64,000 nucleotides of DNA from positions 372,001 to 436,000 of the forward strand of contig NZ_PIOB01000001.1 in NCBI RefSeq assembly GCF_002909255.1. The letters are read 5' to 3'. Shown here in pieces: positions 40,844 through 50,788 of this stretch. Within the stretch, counting starts at the first letter, position 1. Each line of letters begins with the position of its first letter. Below the pieces are notes generated by a model. It had not been told where the DNA came from and did not search any database. It saw only the letters and a program-made list of their open reading frames with translations. A program made the translations under genes and the position numbers. This DNA comes from Arenibacter hampyeongensis (GTDB lineage: Bacteria > Bacteroidota > Bacteroidia > Flavobacteriales > Flavobacteriaceae).

Positions 40844-42027
40844 CCTACTTGGCACACCAAACTGGCAACAACCGGATCATAGGTCAATTAAACGGTAGCA
40901 ACAATGGTCCTACCTTGGTATTCTTTGGGGGTATTCATGGCAATGAGCCTTCTGGGGAAAAGGCGATACAAGAGGTTTTCCTTAGAATTGAGGAAGAAAA
41001 AATACCTGTAAATGGTAACATTTATGGTATTCGTGGAAATATCGAGGCTCTTTTGGCAGGGAAAAGATTCTTGGATTATGACCTCAACCGATTATGGACC
41101 GTTGAAAATATTGAAAAAATTAAACACAGGTCCGAAGAGGAACTTTTTAAAGAGGACAAGGAGTTATTATCCCTATTTCAAGTTTTGCGGGGCATACTTG
41201 AGACGGAACCTGGCCCTTTTTATTTTATTGATTTCCATACTACCTCCAGTAAAACCCTACCTTTTATTACCATCAATGATGCCTTGATCAACAGGAAATT
41301 TTCCAAGCTTTTTCCTGTGCCTATAATTTTGGGGATAGAGGAATATCTAGAGGGACCTTTACTTAGTTATATCAACGAACAAGGTTACCTGGCAGTGGGT
41401 TTTGAATCCGGTCAGCACACAGCAAGGGAATCGGTAGACAATAGTATTGCTTTTATGTGGTTGACCCTCGTTTATAGTGATGCATTAAAAAGGGTAGATG
41501 TAAAGGGGTTTGAAGGATATTACCTTCAACTTCAAAATTCTGCCATGAAAAACTCCAGTTTTTATGATATAATTTACAGACATCCAATTGGTTCCAAGGA
41601 CAAATTCTCCATGTTGCCCGGATTTAAAAGTTTTGATATCGTAAACAAAGGAAAATTATTGGCCGAGCATAATAAGAAAGCAGTATTGGCACTGCAAAAA
41701 TCCAACATTTTTATGCCTTTGTACCAAAGTCAGGGAGAGGATGGATTTTTTCTGATACGAAGGGTTCCCAAATTGGCCCTATGGTTATCCGCGGTATTGC
41801 GAAAAATAAGAATACCGGCCTTGCTTCCAATTTTACCCGGGGTTTCGTGGGCAGATAAGAAAAAGGGAAACTTGTTGGTAAATGAAAGAACTGCCAGATT
41901 TTTGGCAAAACCATTATTTCACTTACTGGGTTATAGGAATAGGCAGATCAATAAAAATGAAATCTTAATGAGCAGCAGGGAAGCTACCGCCAAGAATAAG
42001 ATGTACAGTGGAACACAGTGGTATTAA
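40840..42027 (+). CDS. Succinylglutamate desuccinylase/aspartoacylase-family zinc hydrolase
   Basis: 395 residues. The M14-like zinc site is visible: GGIHGNEPSGE with His33 and Glu36 as ligands, and His133 in FIDFHTTSS as third ligand. The DYDLNRLW stretch and the GFESGQHTARES segment (likely base Glu) fit the AstE/aspartoacylase superfamily, which cleaves amide bonds of N-acyl amino acids. It is about 50-60 residues longer than classical AstE. Overlap with the GCS2-CBS gene suggests that one enzyme forms and the other breaks, or trims, the same kind of amide. The true substrate is unknown. Confidence 0.85.
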   Translation: MTYLAHQTGNNRIIGQLNGSNNGPTLVFFGGIHGNEPSGEKAIQEVFLRIEEEKIPVNGNIYGIRGNIEALLAGKRFLDYDLNRLWTVENIEKIKHRSEEELFKEDKELLSLFQVLRGILETEPGPFYFIDFHTTSSKTLPFITINDALINRKFSKLFPVPIILGIEEYLEGPLLSYINEQGYLAVGFESGQHTARESVDNSIAFMWLTLVYSDALKRVDVKGFEGYYLQLQNSAMKNSSFYDIIYRHPIGSKDKFSMLPGFKSFDIVNKGKLLAEHNKKAVLALQKSNIFMPLYQSQGEDGFFLIRRVPKLALWLSAVLRKIRIPALLPILPGVSWADKKKGNLLVNERTARFLAKPLFHLLGYRNRQINKNEILMSSREATAKNKMYSGTQWY

Positions 42028-42034
42028 AAATAAA

Positions 42035-42078
42035 AAATCCGTTCAAGATGTCTATTAAAAGTCATTTTAAACGGATTT
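42035..42078. terminator. Possible bidirectional terminator
   Basis: AAATCCGTT (42035-42043) is the reverse complement of AACGGATTT (42070-42078), separated by a 26-base loop, between the convergent stops at 42027 and 42095. The long loop makes the call weak. Confidence 0.4.
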
Positions 42079-42094
42079 AGCACTTTATTGATTT

Positions 42095-43963
42095 TTACTC
42101 CTGTCCTTGCCAAACATTGTTTTCGGGATCTACATCGGCCATTAGTTGGGAGGGATCCAATACAACGGCCTTAATGTTGTTGAGCGATTTATCCAAGATA
42201 AAGTCATAGTTGGTATACGCCCAAGGCCAATCAGGCAATACGGTTCTCTTTAAATTGGTATATGGGTTCTCTTTTTCACCGTACATCATGCGCAAGGGAG
42301 CGTAAAACGTTTCCTGTGTACCATCATTGTACAGTACCAAAACATCTATGGGCATGGGCATAAGACCAATGCGCTCCAGGCTTACCTTTGTTTTTTCACC
42401 TTCTGCCTCTACGGCCTTAATGCCATAATCTATGGTATTGGTCGTTTGCGTCCAATCTGTAAGGTACCAGTCCAACTCCATACCGGATACTTTTTCAGCG
42501 GTTCTTTTTATATCGTTCGGAGTAGGGTGTTTAAATTTAAAGTCTTGATAATATTTTCTAATGGTTTCCATAAGCTTATCCTGCCCAATGATATAGCCCA
42601 ATTGCGATAAGAATACTGCACCCTTGTTATAGGCGGCTACCACATAGGCAAAATTTAATTCATATCTATCCGCATGGGTAGTTTGGGCCTGTTCTTTACC
42701 GGAAGCCACCAAATTGTAGTATCCTTGATAGGAGCTTTCAAAAGGATTATCCTTGTTCTGGTTCGTGATTTGGTCCTTACATAAGGCCGAGATAAAGCTT
42801 GTAAAGCCTTCATCCATCCATTCGTGTTTGGATTCGTTGCTTGCCAGTACATGCTGAAACCAGGAATGGGCCATTTCGTGGACCATAACGCTTAACAGAC
42901 TTCCAAAATTTCTACCTCCGGTGATCAGGGTACTCATAGCGTATTCCATGCCACCATCGCCTCCTTGTATTATCGAGTATTGCTCATAAGGATAATCGCC
43001 AATATTTTTATTAAAAAACTGCATGGCCTCGGCCGTTTTGGGCTGTAGTTTTTGCCAATTTTCTATGATTTCCTTGTCGTTCTTGTAGAAAAAATGGAGC
43101 ATTGGGCCATTTTCTACTTGAAGTGTATCATGAATGTAATCGGGGTCCGCAGCCCACATAAAGTCGTGAACCATTGGGGCCTTAAAATGCCAAGTAAGTG
43201 TTTTTCCCTTGGTTTTTTTTACTTCCGATCCCGGAGATTCATAACCATGACCTATTTCTTGGGCATTTTGTAAATATCCAGTTCCACCTACTACATATTT
43301 TTTGTCCAAGGTCAGTTTCACATCAAAATTACCCCATACCCCATGGAATTCACGGGCTATATAGGGATCGGCATGCCAGCCTTCAAAGTCGTATTCGGCC
43401 ATTTTTGGATACCACTGACTCATGGATAGCGCTACGCCCTCACTGCTGTTTCTTCCGGCGCGTCTTATTTGTACGGGTATTTGTCCATTAAAGGTCATTT
43501 CAAAGGTGGTTTTTCCGCCTGCTGGAATAGGTTTGTTTAATTCAACTACTAAAACCGTACCCTCTTCCACAAAGGAAACCGCTTGGTTGTCCTGAGTAAG
43601 GGATGTAACTCGGAGATATCCAATTTCATCAGGGGAGAGGCTTGCTATTCTACTTTTCCCTTCCTCCATCATTCTACCGTCAGGATCAGCGATACTTTGT
43701 AAGCGCATGTCCATTTCACTACCTGGCTTAAAGGCATTGAAGAATAGATGATAATATACTCGGCTTAGTTCATCTGGTGAGTTATTGGTATAGACTAATT
43801 TTTGTGTACCGCTGTATTGGTAATTTTTAACGTCCACATCTACTTCCATTGCATAATCTACATGTTGCTGCCAGTAAGTAGTATTGTTTTGTGCTTCCAA
43901 AGTAGATGACAAGCTTAGGATCGCTACAACTAAACCTATAAAAAGTCCTTTATTATATTTCAT
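42095..43963 (-). CDS. M1-family metallopeptidase, secreted
   Basis: 622 residues with a signal peptide (cleavage near LSSTLEAQ, residue ~24). The zinc site is HEMAH (362-366) plus Glu385 in EWMDEGFTSF; the exopeptidase loop reads GGMEYA (337-342) where aminopeptidase N has GxMEN. Together with the N-terminal beta domain (~30-220) this fits an M1 aminopeptidase acting in the periplasm or outside on peptides. A single gene on the minus strand between the amidase-like gene and the S8 peptidase; no operon sign. Confidence 0.94.
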   Translation of the reverse strand: MKYNKGLFIGLVVAILSLSSTLEAQNNTTYWQQHVDYAMEVDVDVKNYQYSGTQKLVYTNNSPDELSRVYYHLFFNAFKPGSEMDMRLQSIADPDGRMMEEGKSRIASLSPDEIGYLRVTSLTQDNQAVSFVEEGTVLVVELNKPIPAGGKTTFEMTFNGQIPVQIRRAGRNSSEGVALSMSQWYPKMAEYDFEGWHADPYIAREFHGVWGNFDVKLTLDKKYVVGGTGYLQNAQEIGHGYESPGSEVKKTKGKTLTWHFKAPMVHDFMWAADPDYIHDTLQVENGPMLHFFYKNDKEIIENWQKLQPKTAEAMQFFNKNIGDYPYEQYSIIQGGDGGMEYAMSTLITGGRNFGSLLSVMVHEMAHSWFQHVLASNESKHEWMDEGFTSFISALCKDQITNQNKDNPFESSYQGYYNLVASGKEQAQTTHADRYELNFAYVVAAYNKGAVFLSQLGYIIGQDKLMETIRKYYQDFKFKHPTPNDIKRTAEKVSGMELDWYLTDWTQTTNTIDYGIKAVEAEGEKTKVSLERIGLMPMPIDVLVLYNDGTQETFYAPLRMMYGEKENPYTNLKRTVLPDWPWAYTNYDFILDKSLNNIKAVVLDPSQLMADVDPENNVWQGQE

Positions 43964-44086
43964 ACGTTTACAACTATATAATTATAAAAAAGGGAACGTT
44001 GATAACCACTGTGCTCCCCATTAAGAATTTAATTTTGATGACCAAAACTATCGTACATTAGGATTGTTTTGGCCCTGTCCGTTGTA

Positions 44087-45718
44087 TTAAAGGTTTATTT
44101 TACCTCTAGTTACTGCTTCTGCCATTATTAAGGCATTATAAGCATTGACCATTTTACCGGATTTCGATATTTTTTGAAAATCCATTGACTTGGATGAATC
44201 ACCGGCAACCACTACTTTGGATTTTGTAGTAAGTCCGGAATTCAACAATATGGCCTTAACCTGTGAGGCGGTTAGTTTTGGATAATACGATCTAACCAAT
44301 GCAGCTACTCCTGCAACTGCTGGTGCAGCCATGGAGGTACCTCCCTGAAAATCGTATTCATTGTTCGGCATGGTAGAATAGATATCATCACCAGGGGCAA
44401 AAATATCTACATTTATAAGGCCATAATTGGAAAAGGTAGCTACCATTTCTGATCCATACTGGCTTGCCAAAGCTCCTACGGTTATAACATTATCGGCCAT
44501 TTCAGGACCGTTATTAATTTGGTCGTTTGGAAAATTCGGGTTGTTTGGGTCATCAAGATCTTCGCCCGAGTTTCCTGCCGCATGCACAAAGATTACATCA
44601 TTATCGGCCGCATATTTAAGGGCATCATATACCCATTGGGCATTTGGAGAGAAGGCTTTTCCAAAACTTCCGTTAATAATTTTTGCTCCGTTATCCACGG
44701 CATACCGGATACCCAAGGCAATATCCTTGTCATACTCATCCCCATTGGGAACTGCCCTGATACTCATTATTTCAACATTGTTTGCAACCCCATTGGCACC
44801 AAGACCATTATTTCTTTTAGCTGCGATTATGCCGGCTACGTGGGTACCATGACTTTCATCCTCAACCCTATTATTGGGATTGCCATTACCGTAACCTCTA
44901 TCGTCAAAATTATATGGATCATCCCCAACTATTTTTCTGCCATCAAAATCTACATTTAGATTATAATTAAGTTGGTCTGTAAAATGTTTGATGCCATCCT
45001 TAAGTTCTGAAAGTACTTCAGGTATAGTGTCCTTGATACTTAACATTTGCATCAAAATACCTACATTTCTTTGCATAGTTTCGTCCTGCGCCTTAATTTC
45101 GGTCAGGTCTTTTTTACTATAGGTATCCTTCCCTAAATGCTCTTTTACTTCTTTATCCGCATTTTGTACTGCTTGAAGTATTTGTTCGTATTGTCCCTTA
45201 TTTTGAAGTGCTTTCTGATAATCTTTGTCCAAGTTACTTTTGGCCTTGGCCTGTAAGGACGCGTCCCCTATTTTCTTGCTTACAATACGGGCCATTTCCA
45301 ACTGTTCGTTGTAAGATTCCCCTAAAAAGTTGTAGCCATGTATGTCGTCTATATAGCCATTATTATCATCATCCTTGTTGTTACCGGCAATTTCCCCTTT
45401 GTTGGTCCAAAGCACATCTACCAAATCCTCATGTGTCAGATCCATTCCGGAATCCAACACTGCTACTATTACTTTTTCACCTTTTTTATTCCCAATTATC
45501 TCTGCATAAGCTTTATCTATGCTCATTCCAGGAATAGTATCCGTAATCAAATCCGCATGGCCCCAATTCTTTTTTTGTGTATCGGTTAATTCCGATATTT
45601 TAAGAGGAAGAGTATCAATATTTTCAATTGGGGTGGAAACTAGAGCGGTACTACCACACCCATAAAGTAAAATAGAGACCGAAATGGCCAAAAAAGTTCT
45701 GTTTAATGTTAGTGTCAT
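44087..45718 (-). CDS. S8 subtilisin-family serine protease, lipoprotein
   Basis: 543 residues. A lipobox, ILLYGC (Cys21), suggests a membrane-anchored envelope protease. The triad is Asp89 (VAVLDSGMDLTHEDL), His290 (DESHGTHVAGIIAA) and Ser462 (GGTSMAAPAVAG), with the oxyanion Asn383 in AAGNSGED. Unusually, 200 residues separate Asp89 and His290; in typical subtilases the gap is a few dozen. The extra part (~135-255) is charged and probably helical. It is followed by no C-terminal T9SS domain, so it is unlike many secreted flavobacterial subtilases. Substrate unknown. Confidence 0.92.
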   Translation of the reverse strand: MTLTLNRTFLAISVSILLYGCGSTALVSTPIENIDTLPLKISELTDTQKKNWGHADLITDTIPGMSIDKAYAEIIGNKKGEKVIVAVLDSGMDLTHEDLVDVLWTNKGEIAGNNKDDDNNGYIDDIHGYNFLGESYNEQLEMARIVSKKIGDASLQAKAKSNLDKDYQKALQNKGQYEQILQAVQNADKEVKEHLGKDTYSKKDLTEIKAQDETMQRNVGILMQMLSIKDTIPEVLSELKDGIKHFTDQLNYNLNVDFDGRKIVGDDPYNFDDRGYGNGNPNNRVEDESHGTHVAGIIAAKRNNGLGANGVANNVEIMSIRAVPNGDEYDKDIALGIRYAVDNGAKIINGSFGKAFSPNAQWVYDALKYAADNDVIFVHAAGNSGEDLDDPNNPNFPNDQINNGPEMADNVITVGALASQYGSEMVATFSNYGLINVDIFAPGDDIYSTMPNNEYDFQGGTSMAAPAVAGVAALVRSYYPKLTASQVKAILLNSGLTTKSKVVVAGDSSKSMDFQKISKSGKMVNAYNALIMAEAVTRGKINL

Positions 45719-45833
45719 TTACTTGCAGTGTTAAAATTAGAATGTCTTATTCAATGTATTTCAGGGTTATTTAGCTTCAAAGCTTGCTAGGCAATAATGG
45801 TTTGCCGTTTATAGGAGTCTATAATTGATCATT

Positions 45834-46694
45834 TTATTCAAAAAGCTGGGCAAAGGTATGTATTTCTTTTAAACGTATACCTTTTTCGGTTGTTTGTAGG
45901 GTACAGACCTGGTTATGGGCATCGTGCTCCAATAACAGGTAATGATTGTTTTTCTCAGCATTTTCCAAGAACAGGGCCTTTTCTTTAAGAGTTAATAAGG
46001 GTCTTGTATCATATCCCATAATATAGGGTAGCGGAATATGGCCAGCGGTAGGGAGCAGGTCCGCAGCAAAGACCAAGGTCTTTTCCTTATATTGAATGTG
46101 GGGAATCATTTGTTTTTCGGTATGCCCGTCAACGAATAGAATTCCAAAGTCCATTTCCGATTGGTCTTTGTAGGAATTGTTGTCCCTGGCAATAAATCGC
46201 AGCTGACCGCTTTCTTGCATAGGCAGTAGATTTTCTTTTAGAAAAGAAGCTTTTTCCCGTTCATTAGGTTCGGTGGCCCATTTCCAATGGGCCTCATTGG
46301 TCCAAAAAACAGCATTTTTAAATGCAGGTTCATATCCGGTTCTATCTTTGTTCCATTGTATGCTTCCTCCACAGTGGTCAAAATGCAGATGGGTCAGAAA
46401 TACGTCTGTAATATCATCTCTATGAAAGCCGTATTTGTTTAGGGATTTGTCCAGTGAATGTTCGCCCCATCTGTAATAATATCCAAAGAATTTATCGGAC
46501 TGTTTATTGCCCATCCCGGTATCTATTAAAGTCAGCCGATCACCATTCTCAATTAAAAGACACCTGGCGGCCATATCTATCAAATTGTTGGAATCCGCGG
46601 GATTGGTTCTGTTCCATATCGATTTTGGTACCACGCCAAACATAGCTCCTCCATCCAATTTAAAATTTCCTGATTCTATAGGGTATAATTTCAT
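45834..46694 (-). CDS. MBL-fold metallo-hydrolase
   Basis: 286 residues, cytoplasmic by appearance. The metallo-beta-lactamase motif is complete: FLTHLHFDHCGG with His102, His104, Asp106 and His107, preceded by LTLIDTGMG, followed by a VDGHTEKQMIPH segment and a C-terminal LLEHDAHNQ carrying the last His. General layout resembles lactonase-like MBL proteins (AiiA/AttM type), so an acyl-lactone or similar ester is a possible substrate, but the fold is too general to name one. It is a single gene between S8 protease and antiporter on the same strand. Confidence 0.85.
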   Translation of the reverse strand: MKLYPIESGNFKLDGGAMFGVVPKSIWNRTNPADSNNLIDMAARCLLIENGDRLTLIDTGMGNKQSDKFFGYYYRWGEHSLDKSLNKYGFHRDDITDVFLTHLHFDHCGGSIQWNKDRTGYEPAFKNAVFWTNEAHWKWATEPNEREKASFLKENLLPMQESGQLRFIARDNNSYKDQSEMDFGILFVDGHTEKQMIPHIQYKEKTLVFAADLLPTAGHIPLPYIMGYDTRPLLTLKEKALFLENAEKNNHYLLLEHDAHNQVCTLQTTEKGIRLKEIHTFAQLFE

Positions 46695-46810
46695 AAATAA
46701 CCTAGCCTAAAGTAGGTGCAAATTAAGAAAAGCACTAAGGATATTTCTTGAAACTTGGGTTTATTAGAGGTTTTTTAACACTTTGTCAATATTTTTTCGT
46801 CCAAACCTGT

Positions 46811-48592
46811 CTATTGTAGGTAAATGACACTTTCCTTGGGCTTAATAATCTCTTTGTAATGAAATGGACGTAAAAGACCGGTTTCACCAAGAATTAATAT
46901 CGGTAGGATATCCTTGTTTTTGGAATTTTTCTTGACCCAGTTGCGAGTGGTAGTTTCCTTATCTACCTTTTCTATTTTTTTCTTAAAATCATTGGTCGAA
47001 ATTTTATAGGACCAAGGAACCATATCGGTCTTATTGGCAAACATGGAAGAGGCATCCATGTGATCCAGTAGATTTGGCCCCGCCCCATCTTCAACTGGTG
47101 AAACCAGGACTATTCTGTTGGGGATATAAAATGAGTTGAAGGCCAATTGTGCGGATAGGAGATTTATTTCACTATTGCCGGTCAGGGCTATAAATGTATT
47201 TTTGGATAGGGCGTTGGCTTCATCGAATGCATCTACCTTAAGTCCGTTTCCATAGATTGCTTTGACGCCCTGGGCATTGGCTTCAAGCACCAAATCTTTA
47301 TTGGAATCTATCAGGATTACTTCGTTCTGTTCGGCAAGTTGCTTTGCAATGTATAGTCCCAACGGATTTGCCCCAAGTATCAGATATCCATTACGCGCAT
47401 CCTGTTTTACAAGTTCTCCCCGTCTTTTAAGCCAATTTGTGGTCCATGTTAGGAATATTGGCACTGTTAAGGTCGTAGAAATGGCCATAAATACCAATAT
47501 TGAGAAAATCTCTTGGGAAATAATGTTCATTTGGAGGCCAATACCGGCGATAATTATCTCTACAGCTCCCCTTCCGTTCATTCCGGTACCTATAGTGAAT
47601 CCTTCACGCCAACCATAACCACTTGGCAGGTAAAATAAGGTGGTACCCAAAATTTTACCAACAACCGCTCCCAAAATTATCCATATCAACAGGGCCAGAT
47701 CTGTTTGAAATACTTCCAGAGTAACGTGAAAACCTGCGGTAACAAAAAATATGGGCGCTAGAAATCCGATGGAAATATCGTGGAAGACTCCGGTAACCTC
47801 TTTGAGTACCTGTCTGGTAAATATGCCATCCCTTATGAAAAGTCCGGCCATAAATGCCCCCAAAATACCGTGAAGTCCAGCAAGTTCGGCCAATTCGGAA
47901 AATACCAACACAATAATGACCAAAATGCTAAAAAGAAATGTCCGGCCCGTTAGCTTAGTTTTTACGAGTAATCTTCCCAACAGTGGAAATATATAAATAC
48001 CGATCAAGCCTGCGAAGGAGAAAAATAGAATGGCCTTGCCCGCCACCCAGACAAGACCAAAGGAATCAACGCTGCCAGCATCGACAAAACCAATAATTCC
48101 AGCAAAAATAATAAGCGCCAAGGTATCTGAAATGAGGGCGCCGGCCATAAGTACATATGCTATTCGTGTATCCAAGAGCTTTAGGTCTACTAAAATCCGA
48201 CTTTTTGTGGCCAAGGAAGTAACCCCTACGGCAATACCAACAAAGAGACCGGCAAGATGTGTACCATCAAAAAACAGGATAGTATAATAGCCCAATGCAA
48301 AAGGGACCACGAAACCGCCAATTGCTGCTAGAAAACCAGCCCATGATGCTTTTCCCAGATCTTTAAAATTGATTTCCATCCCAATGTAGGCCATTAGAAA
48401 AAGGATACCAACTTCCGCCAAAATGTTCAGTGCATCGGAAGTTTCCAATATTCCCAACAAAGCTGGGCCCAACATGATTCCTATAAGTAGTTCACCTAAA
48501 ATGGACGGGAAACCTATTCGTTTGGCCAATATTCCCCCAAGCCATGCGGCCAACAATACCATTAGCAGGTTTACTATATTCAATTCTACCAT
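46811..48592 (-). CDS. CPA2-type cation/proton antiporter with TrkA-N domain (KefB-like)
   Basis: 593 residues. Residues ~1-385 are a Na+/H+-exchanger fold with about twelve membrane segments (LLIGIMLGPALLGI, the GILGAFMAGLFI stretch and GMNGRGAVEIIIAGIG). Residues ~398-520 form a TrkA-N nucleotide-binding domain (GYLILGANPLGLYIAKQLA, with Rossmann-like turn and Asp in LIDSNKD). Exchanges K+ or Na+ for protons at the inner membrane, probably gated by NAD(H) binding. Divergent from a CPA1-type antiporter 191 bases away. Confidence 0.92.
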   Translation of the reverse strand: MVELNIVNLLMVLLAAWLGGILAKRIGFPSILGELLIGIMLGPALLGILETSDALNILAEVGILFLMAYIGMEINFKDLGKASWAGFLAAIGGFVVPFALGYYTILFFDGTHLAGLFVGIAVGVTSLATKSRILVDLKLLDTRIAYVLMAGALISDTLALIIFAGIIGFVDAGSVDSFGLVWVAGKAILFFSFAGLIGIYIFPLLGRLLVKTKLTGRTFLFSILVIIVLVFSELAELAGLHGILGAFMAGLFIRDGIFTRQVLKEVTGVFHDISIGFLAPIFFVTAGFHVTLEVFQTDLALLIWIILGAVVGKILGTTLFYLPSGYGWREGFTIGTGMNGRGAVEIIIAGIGLQMNIISQEIFSILVFMAISTTLTVPIFLTWTTNWLKRRGELVKQDARNGYLILGANPLGLYIAKQLAEQNEVILIDSNKDLVLEANAQGVKAIYGNGLKVDAFDEANALSKNTFIALTGNSEINLLSAQLAFNSFYIPNRIVLVSPVEDGAGPNLLDHMDASSMFANKTDMVPWSYKISTNDFKKKIEKVDKETTTRNWVKKNSKNKDILPILILGETGLLRPFHYKEIIKPKESVIYLQ

Positions 48593-48783
48593 AGGTTTAA
48601 ATTTGTTTGTGGGGAACCAGATGAAAAAATAACTAAATATTAGTTATTTGGCAAGTAAGAGCCTTATAATATTCACTGGTTTAAAAAAGGGGTGTTTCCC
48701 AATATTATACGCAATGAATAAGTTTCTTTTGGATAGGATAAGTAGGCAATTTTAAAGCCGACCCCAAGGTTTTTTTAACATAG

Positions 48784-50679
48784 ATGGATTTTTTCTATAT
48801 TAAAACTTATATTGCTTCAAATTTTTTTATGGTAGAACTTGCGGGAATAATCGTTCTTGGGATCATTGCACAATGGGTTGCATGGCGGTTTAAATTACCG
48901 GCCATTTTGCCACTTATACTTATAGGGCTATTGGTAGGTCCAATATCTACTTTGTTTACAGAGGACGGCACCAAATTGATCAGACCTATCTGGAATAAGA
49001 CAGAGGGTTTGTTTTTAGGGGAGAGCCTATATCATTTTGTATCCCTGGCTATTGGCGTAATCCTATTTGAGGGCGGACTTACCCTGAAACGTTCCGAGGT
49101 GGCAAGAGTAGGGCCTGTAATTACAAAGCTAATTACTGTCGGCAGTGCGGTAACCTTCTTTTTGGCGGGAACGGCCGCTCATTTTATTTTTGAGCTTCCA
49201 TGGCAAATTTCTTTTTTGTTTTCTGCACTTATAATTGTAACTGGACCAACAGTTATTACCCCCATTCTTAGGAATATTCCATTAAAGAAAGATTTATCCG
49301 CGGTATTAAAATGGGAGGGTATATTAATTGATCCCATTGGTGCACTAGTGGCGGTTCTGGTCTTTGAGTTTATAAGTATTGGGGAAGGGCAAGGCTATAC
49401 GCAAACTGGACTTTTAGAGTTTGTAAAGGTGCTTTTATTGGGGTTTACCTTTGGTTTCAGCTTTGCACATGCCTTGACTTTGGCCATTAAAAAAAATTAT
49501 GTGCCCCATTATTTGTTAAATGTGGTATCGTTATCCGTAGTACTTTCGGTTTTTGTCATCTCAGAACTTTTTGCACATGAATCGGGGCTGTTGGCAGTGG
49601 TAGTCATGGGTATGGTCATGGGAAATACACAATTGCCCAATATCAAGGAACTACTCTATTTTAAGGAGTCACTTAGTATACTATTAATCTCTATGCTTTT
49701 CATACTTCTTTCGGCCAGTATGAATTTACCCGAACTGGAATTGTTGTATAGTCCCAAAACGCTGGTACTTTTTGCTATAGTGGTTTTTGTGGTAAGACCG
49801 TTGGGGGTATTTATGAGCACCATTGGCTCTAAACTTAACTTCAGGGAAAAGCTGTTTATTAGTTGGGTTGGCCCTAGAGGTATTGTGGCTGCCGGTATTG
49901 CTTCCCTCTTTGGTTCTAAATTGATTTTACGTGGAGAACCGGGGGCTGAATATATTACACCCTTGGTCTTTATGATCGTATTGGGCACCGTACTGCTAAA
50001 TGCCTCTACCGCCCGGATCATGGCAAAATTGCTGGGGGTGTTTTTAGAAAAGTCCGAAGGTATTCTCATCGTTGGAGCTTCTAAGGTACCTAGATTAATA
50101 GCCAGCTATCTTAAAAAGAATAACAGACACGTTGTGCTGATAGATAACAACTCAAATAATATTGAAAAAGCCAAAAACCTAGGCCTGGAAAGCTTTGTCG
50201 CCAACATTTATTCCGATAATTTAACGGACAATATAGAACTGAACGATGTTGGTTACCTTATGGCACTGACAGGTAACTCGGATATAAATGAATACGCTAT
50301 AGACACCTTCAAGAAAGAATTTGGGGAACACGGTTCATTTAGATTGGTTAATACCGATGAGATGAACGACCCTGACAATAATCCTCAAGAAGGTCTTTTT
50401 TCGCATACCGATGATTTTATTACATTGACCGAAGCCGCTAGAAGTAATCCTGTGATTCATGAAATAGAATTAAAGGGCAAGGAACATTATGAAGGCCTCA
50501 TTGAAATTACGAAAGCAGATAAGGATATTATTCCCCTTTTTGTTAAGAGCTTGGATGGGGACCTCAAAATTATTTCATCTTTTAGCAAGAATTTTGAAGA
50601 TATTCAGGAAGGATCTAAGTTAGTATATCTTGGTAAGTTGTTGGATGCTGATAACAAGGAAAAAAAGCCTAAAAAATAA
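48784..50679 (+). CDS. CPA1-type cation/proton antiporter with TrkA-N domain (NhaP-like)
   Basis: 631 residues. Start ATG 48784 is chosen; an in-frame ATG at 48829 is possible. The exchanger domain (~15-415) has family motifs such as FEGGLTLKRSE, GPTVITPILRNIP and WVGPRGIVAAGIASLFG. Residues ~424-540 are a TrkA-N domain (GILIVGASKVPRLIASYL, VVLIDNNSNN), followed by an RCK-C-like tail. It probably extrudes Na+ or K+ in exchange for H+. The divergent pairing with the CPA2 gene points to joint control of ion/pH homeostasis. Confidence 0.92.
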   Translation: MDFFYIKTYIASNFFMVELAGIIVLGIIAQWVAWRFKLPAILPLILIGLLVGPISTLFTEDGTKLIRPIWNKTEGLFLGESLYHFVSLAIGVILFEGGLTLKRSEVARVGPVITKLITVGSAVTFFLAGTAAHFIFELPWQISFLFSALIIVTGPTVITPILRNIPLKKDLSAVLKWEGILIDPIGALVAVLVFEFISIGEGQGYTQTGLLEFVKVLLLGFTFGFSFAHALTLAIKKNYVPHYLLNVVSLSVVLSVFVISELFAHESGLLAVVVMGMVMGNTQLPNIKELLYFKESLSILLISMLFILLSASMNLPELELLYSPKTLVLFAIVVFVVRPLGVFMSTIGSKLNFREKLFISWVGPRGIVAAGIASLFGSKLILRGEPGAEYITPLVFMIVLGTVLLNASTARIMAKLLGVFLEKSEGILIVGASKVPRLIASYLKKNNRHVVLIDNNSNNIEKAKNLGLESFVANIYSDNLTDNIELNDVGYLMALTGNSDINEYAIDTFKKEFGEHGSFRLVNTDEMNDPDNNPQEGLFSHTDDFITLTEAARSNPVIHEIELKGKEHYEGLIEITKADKDIIPLFVKSLDGDLKIISSFSKNFEDIQEGSKLVYLGKLLDADNKEKKPKK

Positions 50680-50788
50680 ATTCTCAAGCCAATATTTAAT
50701 AGAGCATTTCTAATATTTACTTACATGGGTCGTCTAAAAATTGTAATAATAGGCACGGTACTTTAAGTTAAATTAAAATCCAACTGCA

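Noticed and set aside
45208..45589. Plus-strand frames of 83-109 codons opposite the S8 protease insert
   Set aside because: Shadow frames of the charged insert; low-complexity translation with no start signal.
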